This document shows positions 45,576-54,564 of a DNA stretch of 64,000 bases, piece by piece. Position numbers and translations under genes: made by a program. Origin of the DNA: Bacillus xiapuensis (GTDB lineage: Bacteria; Bacillota; Bacilli; Bacillales; Domibacillaceae); the NCBI RefSeq assembly GCF_002797355.1, contig NZ_KZ454940.1:310001-374000 (forward strand), read 5' to 3'. The notes beneath the pieces were generated by a model. The model was not told the DNA's origin, did no database searches, and worked only from the letters and a program-made list of their open reading frames with translations. Position 1 is the stretch's first letter. The number at the start of each line of letters is the position of its first letter.

Positions 45576-46559
45576 TTACTTTGTTGCTTGCGTTGCAGGC
45601 AGGCCATCTGTATAGGTAAACGAAGAATCCACATTGGCACTTGAAGAGGTTTTCACCGCTGTAAAATCAAAGGAAGCTTTTGTTTCAGTTTCTTGATCAT
45701 CAATGATCACCGTTCCTTTTTTACCGGCTAATGATAGATTCGTATGGTCGATGATGAGCGTTTTACGGTCTGCTAAAAGAGAATAAGAAGCCGGTTCAAA
45801 TTCTGCTTCACTTCCGTTACTGTATTGAACGCGGAAATACAGGTAAGCCAGTACATCATCTGCTGTGTATTCCTCCGGCACTGCTTCAGTCAAGTGAATT
45901 TTCGTCTGGGCAGCAGAAGTTACCTGCGCCTTGGAAACGGATGGGAAATAAGAATTTTCTAGCACAAAGAGATAGGTTCCATATAACAAATTGGCAAATT
46001 CGCCGCGAGTAATATGAAGGTTTGTGCCGTATGATGTGCTGGTCTTGCCTGATGTAATGCCTGCTCCATACAGCGATTCAATATAAGGCTTAAATACGCC
46101 ACCAGCATCCGTAAATGGTGTTTTCTCCGCATATTCTTCCAGCTCAAATGCTGTCGCAAGAAATTTAGCCATCGCGCCGCGGCTCAGTGTTAACCCCGGC
46201 TTAAACTCGGTTTTTGTCACACCAGAAATCACCCCAATTTCAGCAAGGGCATTAACAGATCCTCTTATACGGGCATTTAAATCTTTAAATCCGGCATCTG
46301 GTGCGTTCTCTGTATCAAGCATGAGCATATTAGCTAAAATAACAGCCGCATCGCCGCGTGTTAACGTTTGGCTTGTACCAAATTTTTCGGACGAAATCCC
46401 CCGCACTATTTCGTTTTCATATAAAAAACTAACCGCTTCATCGTATCGTTTCCCAACGTCTGTAAACGGATGGCCAGACTCCGCACTCACTGGTGTGGCT
46501 AAACTAGAAACAGCTACTGTAGCCGCCGCCGTAGCGGTGAATAAAGAATACTTGTTCAA
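45576..46559 (-). CDS. SLH-domain surface protein
   Basis: 327 aa; signal peptide ends near VSAES. Three N-terminal SLH domains (~30-75, ~90-135, ~150-195; motifs LTRGDAAVILA, LSRGAMAKFLA, ITRGEFANLLY) that anchor it to the wall polymer. The C-terminal ~130 residues form a beta-rich domain with VLAYLYFRVQYSNGSEAEF. The third SLH is weaker. No enzyme motif. A possible SecA2/SlaP substrate. Confidence 0.88.
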   Translation of the reverse strand: MNKYSLFTATAAATVAVSSLATPVSAESGHPFTDVGKRYDEAVSFLYENEIVRGISSEKFGTSQTLTRGDAAVILANMLMLDTENAPDAGFKDLNARIRGSVNALAEIGVISGVTKTEFKPGLTLSRGAMAKFLATAFELEEYAEKTPFTDAGGVFKPYIESLYGAGITSGKTSTSYGTNLHITRGEFANLLYGTYLFVLENSYFPSVSKAQVTSAAQTKIHLTEAVPEEYTADDVLAYLYFRVQYSNGSEAEFEPASYSLLADRKTLIIDHTNLSLAGKKGTVIIDDQETETKASFDFTAVKTSSSANVDSSFTYTDGLPATQATK

Positions 46560-46855
46560 AAGTCTATCTCCTCTTCTTCAATTTATTAAAAAAGATTCTA
46601 TCACCTTCCAAATGGTTCGTAAATAATAAATGGTTGGCAGTAATGGGTTTATTTTCATTAATTTTTCAGAGTAGAGAAGTTTTTTCTTCCCGATGTTGAG
46701 TGAATCAATTGTGTAAGACTTGTTCCGGAAGATCTGACTTCTGAGCTGCTTGTCCTGCTTTTTCCCCTCTTCACAGTGTATAGCTTATTTCTCTTTTCAG
46801 ATCCCCTAAATGCGGGGGATTATAGGCAAGACCATTGCATTTTTTTGATCCATTA
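46560..46855. other. Intergenic region before the ABC operon
   Basis: Upstream of the divergent SLH gene and the ABC operon. I see a CCCCTAAATGCGGGGG hairpin at 46803-46818 but no gene. Confidence 0.35.
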
Positions 46856-46884
46856 TATAATATATGTATATAAACATATATACA
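46856..46884 (+). promoter_or_regulatory. Promoter and operator palindrome of the ABC operon
   Basis: TATAAT at 46856-46861 followed by TGTATATA-AACA-TATATACA (46865-46884), perfect 8-bp arms, over the start point. A likely self-repression site for the YtrA-type regulator encoded in the operon. Confidence 0.6.
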
Positions 46885-46906
46885 GTAAACCTAAGGAGGC
46901 TATGAA

Positions 46907-47635
46907 ATGATGAATGCCGGCTGGCGCGAGGCTTGGTGGTTAAGCCGAATGGAGCTCAAGAAGATGACCAATTTGTTTTCCTCTGTTTTCATTCTGCTTA
47001 TGTACATCATCCTACTCATTGTATTAACCCCTGTTTCCGATCAGGTTGGTGCAAATATTCTATATGATGGTTTCTTCATCGGAGCCATTGCGATGCTGCC
47101 GATTTCCTGCCGCAAGAAAGAGTACCAAGTCACCCGTATCTCAGGAGATTTCTGGGGGGTAAGCTATTTTAACTTTTTGCTGCAACAGCCCATTCCAGAA
47201 GAAGTGCTCGTGAAAAGCCGCTTTCTTTCCAACTCGGTACTGTACCTTTTGACAAATGGACTTTTAATAGGGGGATTGCTTGTTTGGCAGACCGATCCCA
47301 ATACTTCTTTATCGCTAAGCGAATCCTTAAGCTTTTTCCTCTTTTGGCTGCTGATCGGTTTGCTCATCGGCTCTGCTATTCCGACATCAGAAGTAGGCGA
47401 CCTTCTTCCCCGCAATAAATTGATTGCAGTCTCTGTTTTATCTTATGGGAGTTTCTTCGCAGCAGCAGCCTTATATTATTTTTTGGCCAATCAGGGGATC
47501 GTAGAAGGCTCCATTGCTCTTTTGAAAAGCGCTCCTGCTGTGACGGTTGCGGTCACAGCGATCGCAACCGTCATCAGCTATCGGCTAGCCTATTGGTATG
47601 CCATAAAAAAAATCCGTACGAATGATTACTTTTAA
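46907..47635 (+). CDS. ABC transporter membrane protein
   Basis: 242 aa, six hydrophobic segments. AAGGAGG 7 nt before ATG. First gene of an operon with a GntR regulator (15 nt gap) and an ABC ATPase. Looks like a permease of YtrC/D type, but shows no strong family motif. Possibly cell-envelope antibiotic export or sensing (inference from neighbours). Confidence 0.75.
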   Translation: MMNAGWREAWWLSRMELKKMTNLFSSVFILLMYIILLIVLTPVSDQVGANILYDGFFIGAIAMLPISCRKKEYQVTRISGDFWGVSYFNFLLQQPIPEEVLVKSRFLSNSVLYLLTNGLLIGGLLVWQTDPNTSLSLSESLSFFLFWLLIGLLIGSAIPTSEVGDLLPRNKLIAVSVLSYGSFFAAAALYYFLANQGIVEGSIALLKSAPAVTVAVTAIATVISYRLAYWYAIKKIRTNDYF

Positions 47636-47650
47636 AGGGGAGATGCTCTT

Positions 47651-48043
47651 ATGACATTGCCGATTCAGATCTCCCAGAATAGCAGAGAACCGATTTATCA
47701 TCAAATCGAAACTCAAGTGAAAGCGCTGATATCTGGAGGACAGCTGCCGGCGGGAACGGCACTTCCTTCCATCAGGACACTTGCAAAAGAATTAGGATGC
47801 AGCGTGATTACGACGAGAAGAGCTTATCAGGACTTAGAGCAAAAGGGATTTATTCAAACAATTCAAGGGAGAGGAACATTCGTGGCAGAAGTCGCTTTAT
47901 CAGTAAAAAAAGAGATCAAAGAAAAAACGGTATACGAAGCCATGGAGCGCGCTATTGAAGTCGGGCTTCAGCACGATTATTCCTTATCAGAGATTGCTCA
48001 GCTATTCAGCGAACGACTGAACGAAAGGAGGAGAAAAGAGTGA
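47651..48043 (+). CDS. YtrA-family GntR transcription regulator
   Basis: 130 aa. N-terminal winged helix (~10-75) with PIYHQIETQVKALI, LPSIRTLAKELGCSVITTRRAY and GFIQTIQGRGTFV, then a short ~45-residue helical tail rather than a ligand domain, which is the YtrA subfamily. Members repress neighbouring ABC genes and are induced by cell-wall antibiotics. Its stop overlaps the GTG of the ATPase gene. Confidence 0.9.
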   Translation: MTLPIQISQNSREPIYHQIETQVKALISGGQLPAGTALPSIRTLAKELGCSVITTRRAYQDLEQKGFIQTIQGRGTFVAEVALSVKKEIKEKTVYEAMERAIEVGLQHDYSLSEIAQLFSERLNERRRKE

Positions 48044-48942
48044 GTATCATAAGGATGGAGCAAGTAAGCAAACAAGTGGGAGAACTCAGTATTGGACCGA
48101 TGAACGTAGACATTCCAGCCGGCAGCACAGTCGCCGTGATTGGCGACAATGGATCAGGAAAAAGCACGCTGCTGAAAATGATCCTCGGGCTGATCAAAGC
48201 TGATTCAGGCTCTATTCAGCTTTTTGGAAAAGAAAGACAGCTCGGCGATCACAGCTGGAGAGAACGAATCGCTTATCAGCCTCAAGTCATGACTGGCTGC
48301 GGCCGATTAACTGGGGAGGAAATCTTGGCCTTAACCGCTCATTTTTCTCCAGCTTTTGATCACCAGCGCTTCAACCGTTCAATGCAGGCACTCCAGATTT
48401 CTTTAAATCGTCGTTTGGACAGTCTTTCTCCCGGCTCCCAGAAAAAATGGATGCTGGCCTTGACAATGGCACAGCGGAAAGATTTGCTGCTGCTTGATGA
48501 GCCCGCTGCTTCAATTGACTTATTGGCTCAAAAATTCATCATTGACGAACTCGTCGATCTCATGGAAGAAGACGCCGAACGCACCATCCTATTCACAAGC
48601 CACCAGCTGCATGATATTCACAAACTGGCGGATTATTTGCTGTTCATTCGCCAAGGCGCCTTGCTTGGCCTGTTTGAAAAAGATGATCTTGCCTCAAAGT
48701 TTGTCCGCTATTGGCTTGATCGCCCTCTTGACTGCAGGCTGCCCGGCGTCATTCGAACCAGCCAAGACCGACGCGAAGTGATTTCTTACCATGCCCATGC
48801 CTTCGAACAAGAACTGAACCTAACCGATAGCCGCGTCATTCGCAAAATAAACATCGGATTAGAAGAAGTCATTCCTGGCATCCTCTCAGGCGAGCTGGAT
48901 CTGTCCGGCTGTCATGACCAGCAGGATGCCGTCACAGTGTAG
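48040..48942 (+). CDS. ABC transporter ATP-binding protein
   Basis: 300 aa from GTG 48040 overlapping the regulator stop; AAGGAGGAG upstream. Walker A GDNGSGKST, signature region LSPGSQKKW (variant of LSGGQ), Walker B LLLDEPAASID, H-loop TSHQ. A ~90-residue C-terminal extension follows. Pairs with the membrane protein two genes upstream; resembles YtrB. Confidence 0.88.
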   Translation: MSIIRMEQVSKQVGELSIGPMNVDIPAGSTVAVIGDNGSGKSTLLKMILGLIKADSGSIQLFGKERQLGDHSWRERIAYQPQVMTGCGRLTGEEILALTAHFSPAFDHQRFNRSMQALQISLNRRLDSLSPGSQKKWMLALTMAQRKDLLLLDEPAASIDLLAQKFIIDELVDLMEEDAERTILFTSHQLHDIHKLADYLLFIRQGALLGLFEKDDLASKFVRYWLDRPLDCRLPGVIRTSQDRREVISYHAHAFEQELNLTDSRVIRKINIGLEEVIPGILSGELDLSGCHDQQDAVTV

Positions 48943-48964
48943 CATTGACTTCCCCCCCTTCCCG

Positions 48965-49008
48965 AATATGGAGAGAAAAGCAATCCGTTTTTCTCTCCAT
49001 ATTTTTTT
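48965..49008 (+). terminator. Terminator of the ABC operon
   Basis: AATATGGAGAGAAAA/TTTTCTCTCCATATT stem then TTTTTT. Confidence 0.9.
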
Positions 49009-49186
49009 GAAATTTTTTGAATTAACCAGTTACACAGCGAGTATATAAATCTTTGTAGAGAACAAAAACTGTTTTTCCTCTCTCCATTTTGACAAATAGC
49101 GGATTCGCTTATCCGCAGGATTTTCTCTAAGATGAAGATCACCCGGGAATAATGGGATGGCGCGCTTTCCGCTAAGGATGTTGAAA

Positions 49187-49693
49187 ATGGAACGCTTTGA
49201 AGATTTGCTGGAGACGTATTCGCCGATGATTCACCATGTGATGAAGACCCTCCGTATTTACAAAAACCGCGAAGAATTTTTGCAAATTGGCCGCATTGCC
49301 CTTTGGGAAGCCGATCAAAATTTCGATCAAGCGAAAGGAAAGTTTTCCAGCTACGCCTATACGTGTATAAGGGGGCGGATGCTGGATGCCTTAAAGAAGT
49401 CGGCGCGCCGGGAACAGCGATATGTCTATCCCAAGGAATGCTTTTGGGAGGGCACAGCCGATGAGCAAGGCGAAAAAGCACTCGAACTAGAGACGTTGCT
49501 CGCGTACGCTCGTGGCTTAACGGACAGAGAAACAACCTGGCTTCTGCTGACATTCTACAAAGGAATGACGATGGCGGAAATCGCCGCTCAGCAAAACGTC
49601 TCTCTCTCAGCCGTCAAGAAGTGGAAAAAGCAAGCCGTCGGGAAAATAAGAAAAAGGCTTCTTCCACTTCGGCAAGTAGATCCAAATAACTAA
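49187..49693 (+). CDS. Sigma-70 family RNA polymerase sigma factor
   Basis: 168 aa from ATG 49187 (TAAGGAT ~6 nt before; the ATG at 49157 lacks a site). Region 2 (~1-75) with FLQIGRIALWEADQNFD and FSSYAYTCIRGRMLDALKK; region 4 (~110-160) with helix-turn-helix MTMAEIAAQQNVSLSAVKKW. No region 3, so an ECF/SigH-like alternative factor. No anti-sigma gene is adjacent. Exact group not determined. Confidence 0.85.
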   Translation: MERFEDLLETYSPMIHHVMKTLRIYKNREEFLQIGRIALWEADQNFDQAKGKFSSYAYTCIRGRMLDALKKSARREQRYVYPKECFWEGTADEQGEKALELETLLAYARGLTDRETTWLLLTFYKGMTMAEIAAQQNVSLSAVKKWKKQAVGKIRKRLLPLRQVDPNN

Positions 49694-49826
49694 TTCCACC
49701 CCTCTATTCTTCTTATACTCCTGTCCGATTTTTAAATTTTTTAGCATCATATAACTATTTTGTAACTTTCTGTATGAATCAGCTGAAACAATTGCTAGAA
49801 TGATAGCGAAATACAGTGAACCTTCA

Positions 49827-49855
49827 AACAGCGGGGGCTTTCCTCCCCCGCTGTT
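49827..49855 (+). terminator. Hairpin after the sigma factor gene
   Basis: AACAGCGGGGG/CCCCCGCTGTT, 7-nt loop; poor T tract, so perhaps a weak terminator. Confidence 0.55.
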
Positions 49856-49873
49856 GCAAAGTAGAATAAAGGC

Positions 49874-50002
49874 TTATAATCCCGCATCATGCAGGCTTGA
49901 ACGGATCGGATATTTAGGTGTAGTGAGCTCCCGCTTAACCATTAGTTCCACATGCCATTCTGGAAGAGGGAGTTTACGGCGCTTGCTTGCGGGATAAAAC
50001 AA
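49874..50002 (-). pseudogene. Gene remnant cut off by repeat element
   Basis: Minus-strand frame of ~42 codons ending TAA at 49874. It reads ... KRRKLPLPEWHVELMVKREL, then TTPKYPIRSSLHDAGL, which looks like real protein. The upstream end runs directly into the terminal repeat at 50001, where only a TTG is available. Most likely the 3' part of a gene whose start was lost when the repeat arrived. Function unknown. Confidence 0.45.
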
Positions 50003-50169
50003 AAGAGGCTGGGACAAAAGGTTTTCAGCTAATAAAAAAGCCGAACTATTATTTAGAACTCTCCTTTAGAGTTTCGTAATAGTTCGGTTTTATCGTTTTT
50101 CATGTTTTTTATTAAACACAATGATTCGGCTTTCATGACAGCAAATTTAGTTATGTCCCAGACTCTTTT
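50001..50169 (+). repeat. 169-bp repeat element, copy 2 (most complete)
   Basis: Ends are near-perfect inverted repeats: AAAAGAGGCTGGGACAAAA at 50001-50019 and its near complement at 50151-50169 (17 of 19). Interior has a hairpin with CCGAACTATTA/TAATAGTTCGG arms. No coding frame. MITE-like or a mobile terminator. The right end forms the last codons of the neighbouring yfkH-like gene. Confidence 0.88.
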
Positions 50170-50969
50170 GGCTTCCCGTTCTGCACCCGCTCTACGTTGA
50201 TCAGTCCGCCAAGAAGCAATACGGCGGCTGTTAAGTAGAACCAAAGCGTCAAAATAATAATCCCCGACAGTTGGCCATAAATGCGCGAGTAATTAACGAT
50301 ACCGGCATATTCCCCAAAGATGACGGATACAGCCTGCCAGCCAACTGCGGCGAACAAAGCTCCCGGCATAACGGAGCGTAGCGGCTGTTTTCCATTAGGG
50401 AGCACTTTATAAAACACGATAAAAAAAAGAAATAAAAAGACGGTGCCCAGTCCCCATTTAAGCGATGTCCAAGTCATGAAATAGAAGGAGAGCCCATCAA
50501 AGAGCAGCTGATGAAGAAATTCCTCCGCCAGCGGAATCAGCCAGGATAGCGGCACGAGAAACATGAAGATCAATGTCACACCTAAATCCCGCAGAAGTCC
50601 TGCAAAAAAAGAAAGGCGTTTCTGTACATTATATGCATCATTGAGAGAGCGGACGAGCGACTGAATGGCCATAGAAGATAGCCACAGAGTAGATAGAAAG
50701 CTGACTGAAAGAATCTTCGCTTTATCCCTCTTCAAAATCGCCTGCACATTCTCCTGAATAAGTGCAGCCGTATCAGCCGGAGCATATGGCTTAACAAAGC
50801 CCAAAATATCTCCTTCTTTTACCGGAAGAAAACTGAGCAAAGACAGCATAAAAATAAGAAAAGGGATGACAGATAACAGCAAATAATAAGCTGTTTGCGC
50901 CGCCTGATCAAAGAAACGCTCCGCAAAGAAACGGACCGCTATTCTCTTAATAAGCTTTACATATTTCAA
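50151..50969 (-). CDS. yfkH: YihY/YfkH-family membrane protein
   Basis: 272 aa from a TTG at 50969 (GGAGGG 6 nt before); the ATG at 51008 has no clear site. Six membrane segments with the family markers FFDQAAQTAYYLLLSVIPFL, LWLSSMAIQSLVRSLNDAY and YSRIYGQLSGIIILTLWFY. Formerly called RNase BN or BrkB; it is a membrane protein of unknown function. The last five residues (KESGT) and stop are encoded by the terminal repeat of the adjacent element. Confidence 0.88.
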   Translation of the reverse strand: MKYVKLIKRIAVRFFAERFFDQAAQTAYYLLLSVIPFLIFMLSLLSFLPVKEGDILGFVKPYAPADTAALIQENVQAILKRDKAKILSVSFLSTLWLSSMAIQSLVRSLNDAYNVQKRLSFFAGLLRDLGVTLIFMFLVPLSWLIPLAEEFLHQLLFDGLSFYFMTWTSLKWGLGTVFLFLFFIVFYKVLPNGKQPLRSVMPGALFAAVGWQAVSVIFGEYAGIVNYSRIYGQLSGIIILTLWFYLTAAVLLLGGLINVERVQNGKPKESGT

Positions 50970-51427
50970 ACTGTGCCCTCCAGATTTCAAAATTTTAATC
51001 ATATACAATGGCGTGCAACTTTACAAGCGAACTCTAGCACAGCTGATTTCAGTAAAAATCCAAACCTTGCTCAATGAACGGATGACAGCTTATGTAAGTC
51101 TTCATTCCACGCCTCGTTCCGATTTATATGTTCAATAGAATGATTTCAAGCAATAGAAATGATTAAAGCAAAGAAAACAATCTCCCTCCTGAATAAATGC
51201 TTAATCCGCCTTTATAATCAAGAGAGAAAGTGATTACGACTTATTGGAGACTCATTAGAAATGACTGGCTAGCGGGTGGGGAAAAATTGAAGCAATAAGT
51301 CAAATGGAGTTCTTTCGTTTTCCTTTAAGCGGACTGGAGCTCAATACAAACCTGATACACAGCCACATCATGAAGCACGATTATGCGTTCTATAGAGTGC
51401 ACTATTTTTTCAACAGCGTTATAAACT
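50970..51427. other. Noncoding stretch
   Basis: No gene or convincing signal found. Confidence 0.3.
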
Positions 51428-51809
51428 TATAAAATAACCACTGCGTGGGCACCTTTCACCCAAGAACTGCTCCCCAAACCACACCAACCATCTTTTTCTG
51501 CATATACAGTCAGCGTATCTTCATCATTAAACCCTCTTCTTATACTTACCGTTTGACACATCCATATACGTTCACTCCATAGTCTTCGGAATAGCTGATG
51601 TAAACTGTTAAAGAATGAAATTTATTTTACACTGCCTTTATAGCCTCTATTTGGTTTATTATACACCTCTGCTTCATACCTGGAAGGGTACTAAATTTCC
51701 ACTGCACCATATGGTCCATTCACCGCTTTCCAATAGAATCCTGCAGGGGACCTACAATAAAACCAAACTCATCAAAAGGTGAGATTTTGGGTATCGTGGC
51801 AACATCCAT
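51428..51809 (-). pseudogene. Decayed gene with SH3-like repeats
   Basis: Pieces in different frames read like one protein: MDVATIPKISPFDEFGFIVG (from ATG 51809), GFYWKAVNGPYGAVEI, YEAEVYNKPNRGYKGSVK, LTVYISYSEDYGVNVYG, and RRGFNDEDTLTVYAEKDGW ... WVKGAH near the end. Several stops and frameshifts break it. The repeated LTVY motif and spacing suggest small beta-barrel (SH3-like) units. Function lost. Confidence 0.5.
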
Positions 51810-52056
51810 TTTTCCTGCACCTCACTTGAAAAAATGGCGTTGATTTTGTCTCCCTGACTTTTGTTGCTAAGCTAAGTTTATACAGATATTCTATTTATTC
51901 ACTTATAAGAAGGTACTTTCGGAGTGATTTATTATTTGGGAAGTCAAATTATTAGGATAAAAGAACTCATTTTGTTTTTTATAAAGGAAAACTTTTGATT
52001 AACTGCTAATTATAAATGACAGGGAAAGAAATATAATTATTTTATAGGAGGAACCA
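51810..52056. other. Upstream region of SLH gene
   Basis: AT-rich leader; TATAAT at 52032-52037 lies 20 nt before the start, otherwise no gene. Confidence 0.3.
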
Positions 52057-53043
52057 ATGAAAAGACCTGTCCGATTTTTATTCACCGCCGTTCTAATGTT
52101 TACGCTCTTTATTTCAGCAGCTGCAAGCCCTTCCGCAGCCGCTCAAGAAGCAGGAAAAATCACTGGAACTGCGATCGTTAAAGAAGCGGCTCACCAATTT
52201 GCCGCAAAAAAAGCGTCCAAATTCAAAGATGTGCCCTCTAACTACTGGGCAAGAAAAGAAATTGATTACTTGATAAATAAGGGATACATTCAAGGCTATA
52301 AAAATGGAAGATATGGAGCGAAGGACTCCATAACCCGCGGACAAGCTGCACGCATTCTAGCCAAAACCTTGAATTTAATGAATGTACCAGCACCCAATCC
52401 CGGTTTCCGCGATATTCCAACGAACCATCCCGCTTATAAAGAAATAGCCGTCCTCACTAAGTTCGGTGTATTCAGCAAAGCTCCCTTCTTTAAGCCGGAC
52501 GGGAAGCTGACTAGATCGCAAATGGCAAAGATTCTTACAGAAAGCTTTGGCTTAAAATCGTTTTTTACAGCGTCATTTAAAGATGTGAAAAGCAATATGT
52601 GGTATTACAAATATGTACAAGCTTTATACGGAAACGGAATTACTCAAGGCAGCAACGGATACTTCCTGCCGAACAAATCTATTAACCGCTCTGAATTTGC
52701 CGTATTTGTAGCACGAACATTAGAAGCCCGTTTTCGTTTAGGAGTGCAAGCGGATGTGACAGGCGCTCAAATGCAATCAGATGGACGTTTAAAGATGAAC
52801 TTGATTCTCTATAACAACTCCAACAATACCGTTCAGAATATTAAAGGGAGATATGCCCTTTACATTAACGGTAAGTTAATCGCTCAAGCCCGGACAGCAA
52901 GAGAATACCAAAATCTTAAACTGGCACCAAAACAGCAAAAAGCAGTCTCTTTCTACTTCTCACCAAGTGAAGTGAAAAACAAATCCGGTTTTAATAGCAC
53001 AGCGGCTATCTTCTACGAGCATTACTGGAAATACTACAAGTAA
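52057..53043 (+). CDS. SLH-domain protein with SlaP-like C-terminal domain
   Basis: 328 aa; signal peptide ends near AAAQE; GGAGGA before ATG. Three SLH domains (~55-98, ~117-158, ~174-215; ITRGQAARILA, LTRSQMAKILT, INRSEFAVFVA). The C-terminal ~95 residues (GRLKMNLILYNNSNNTVQNI ... KQQKAVSFYFSPSEV) follow the same pattern as the two modules of SlaP in this window (GKLRFTLLIRNGYDKNIQI ... TKPWTFIF). This suggests a SLAP-type domain on an S-layer cargo. Followed by a terminator shared with the convergent gene. Confidence 0.85.
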   Translation: MKRPVRFLFTAVLMFTLFISAAASPSAAAQEAGKITGTAIVKEAAHQFAAKKASKFKDVPSNYWARKEIDYLINKGYIQGYKNGRYGAKDSITRGQAARILAKTLNLMNVPAPNPGFRDIPTNHPAYKEIAVLTKFGVFSKAPFFKPDGKLTRSQMAKILTESFGLKSFFTASFKDVKSNMWYYKYVQALYGNGITQGSNGYFLPNKSINRSEFAVFVARTLEARFRLGVQADVTGAQMQSDGRLKMNLILYNNSNNTVQNIKGRYALYINGKLIAQARTAREYQNLKLAPKQQKAVSFYFSPSEVKNKSGFNSTAAIFYEHYWKYYK

Positions 53044-53082
53044 GTGGACGAATCGCTTCTCCGGTCGTGTAAATTCTGTCAA

Positions 53083-53114
53083 AAAAGCACTTTCCTTGAA
53101 GGAAAGTGCTTTTG
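53083..53114. terminator. Bidirectional terminator
   Basis: AAAAGCACTTTCCTT/AAGGAAAGTGCTTTT, minimal loop, between convergent genes. Confidence 0.9.
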
Positions 53115-53115
53115 T

Positions 53116-54564
53116 TTACGCTTTGTCCAATTGTCTTTGGTGGTATAAAACATAGGCTAACATAGGGAAATAATAGATAGTGAATGTTTTGTCTTCCCAA
53201 ATGTTATAAAGAAGGCCAAGGAAGAAAATACCGAGTAAAATTGAAATCATTAGGAATGATCCATCTTTATTGACCGTCCGGTTTTTCCACAGTGCCCCCA
53301 GCATGCCAAGTAAAAACACTGCAAAGGCAATAACCCCCAAAATACCTGTTTGAGCCATAACTTGAATATATTGATTATCTGAATAAATATTTGGCGGTAT
53401 GTCGTACTCTTTATATATTGGCGAAGAGTAGGATTTGGTTGCTGAGTCACCAAATGTGGCGAAGCCTGTTCCAATAATCAAGTGATCCTTAAACACTTCT
53501 AGTCCCTTTTTCACGATAAATAGTCGGCCTGAACTTTTACTTAACTCAATTGTCTCTTTGTCGAATGTGGTCTCCATGCGGGTTTTTTCACTTAATTCAT
53601 CCCCATCTTCGGGACTTGTATTCCCCTGTGGATTGTCATCTGTTAAAAGATTTGACTTTTCGACCCACTGGGTAATTTGCGTAACTGGATACAAAATAGC
53701 CACAAAACTGATGGCAATCAAAACAATTGATTGCACGGCTCTTTTTGTGTAGCGTGTTAACAGCCAATAAACGGCTAATCCGATACAGAATGCTAACCAT
53801 GTTCCTCTCGAGTAAGTTAACAGCCATGTACCTGTGACGAATACTGCAAGCACAGTCAACGGAAGCTTTTTGCCCTTTGGAACCTTATTAAACACGTACA
53901 CAAAAAACATGATAGCAAATGTTAAATAGATTGCTAGCCTATTTGGATTATTAATCAATCCGTAAATACGGACTTTGTTGTTGGGAGATAGAACCATGTT
54001 CACCCAAGCTTCAGGCATGAGAAGTGTTCTCAAGGACATCTTTTCCACAAGCCCCTGAATTGTAAGCATAGCGGCTACAAGAATAGTTATCCAGATGAAC
54101 TGCCGCACATCTGTCTTTTCTATGTTCACACGCTTCACTATGTAAAAGAGCAAATATGTGATAACGAACGCTCTAATCTGGAAGATAATTGCAGGAAGGC
54201 TTACATCTGAGAGAATAGCAGAGATTGAACCGATTCCTATAAATGCAAAGAACGCCCATTCAAATATTGAAAATTTAAATAATGAAGGGATATCTTTCCT
54301 CCCCATCCAAACAACCCTCATAAATGCTGCTAAAATGATTACATCTCCGGCTATTTTCATCGCAGGATTGAACTCTATCACCATTGAACGGAAAGGAAAA
54401 TAGATCAGTAACAAATAAATCCCAATCTTGGGGCGCATAAACGCGACAAAAGCTAAAACTGCACACACTGCTGAGCCTACTAATGAATGGGGAATCACAG
54501 TTCCCAAACATAATAAACAAACAGAGGCTATGAGAATAATATGACGCTTAAACTGTTCTGCCAT
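53116..54564 (-). CDS. O-antigen ligase-like (Wzy_C) membrane protein
   Basis: 482 aa with about 12 membrane helices and a large external loop (~300-400) holding the Wzy_C region: GTGFATFGDSA and SDNQYIQVMAQTGILG, which carry the family His/Arg-type ligase signature in variant form. Such proteins polymerise or transfer glycans outside the membrane. Neighbouring SLH genes suggest a role in S-layer glycosylation or secondary wall polymer (inference). No other glycan genes nearby. Confidence 0.8.
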   Translation of the reverse strand: MAEQFKRHIILIASVCLLCLGTVIPHSLVGSAVCAVLAFVAFMRPKIGIYLLLIYFPFRSMVIEFNPAMKIAGDVIILAAFMRVVWMGRKDIPSLFKFSIFEWAFFAFIGIGSISAILSDVSLPAIIFQIRAFVITYLLFYIVKRVNIEKTDVRQFIWITILVAAMLTIQGLVEKMSLRTLLMPEAWVNMVLSPNNKVRIYGLINNPNRLAIYLTFAIMFFVYVFNKVPKGKKLPLTVLAVFVTGTWLLTYSRGTWLAFCIGLAVYWLLTRYTKRAVQSIVLIAISFVAILYPVTQITQWVEKSNLLTDDNPQGNTSPEDGDELSEKTRMETTFDKETIELSKSSGRLFIVKKGLEVFKDHLIIGTGFATFGDSATKSYSSPIYKEYDIPPNIYSDNQYIQVMAQTGILGVIAFAVFLLGMLGALWKNRTVNKDGSFLMISILLGIFFLGLLYNIWEDKTFTIYYFPMLAYVLYHQRQLDKA

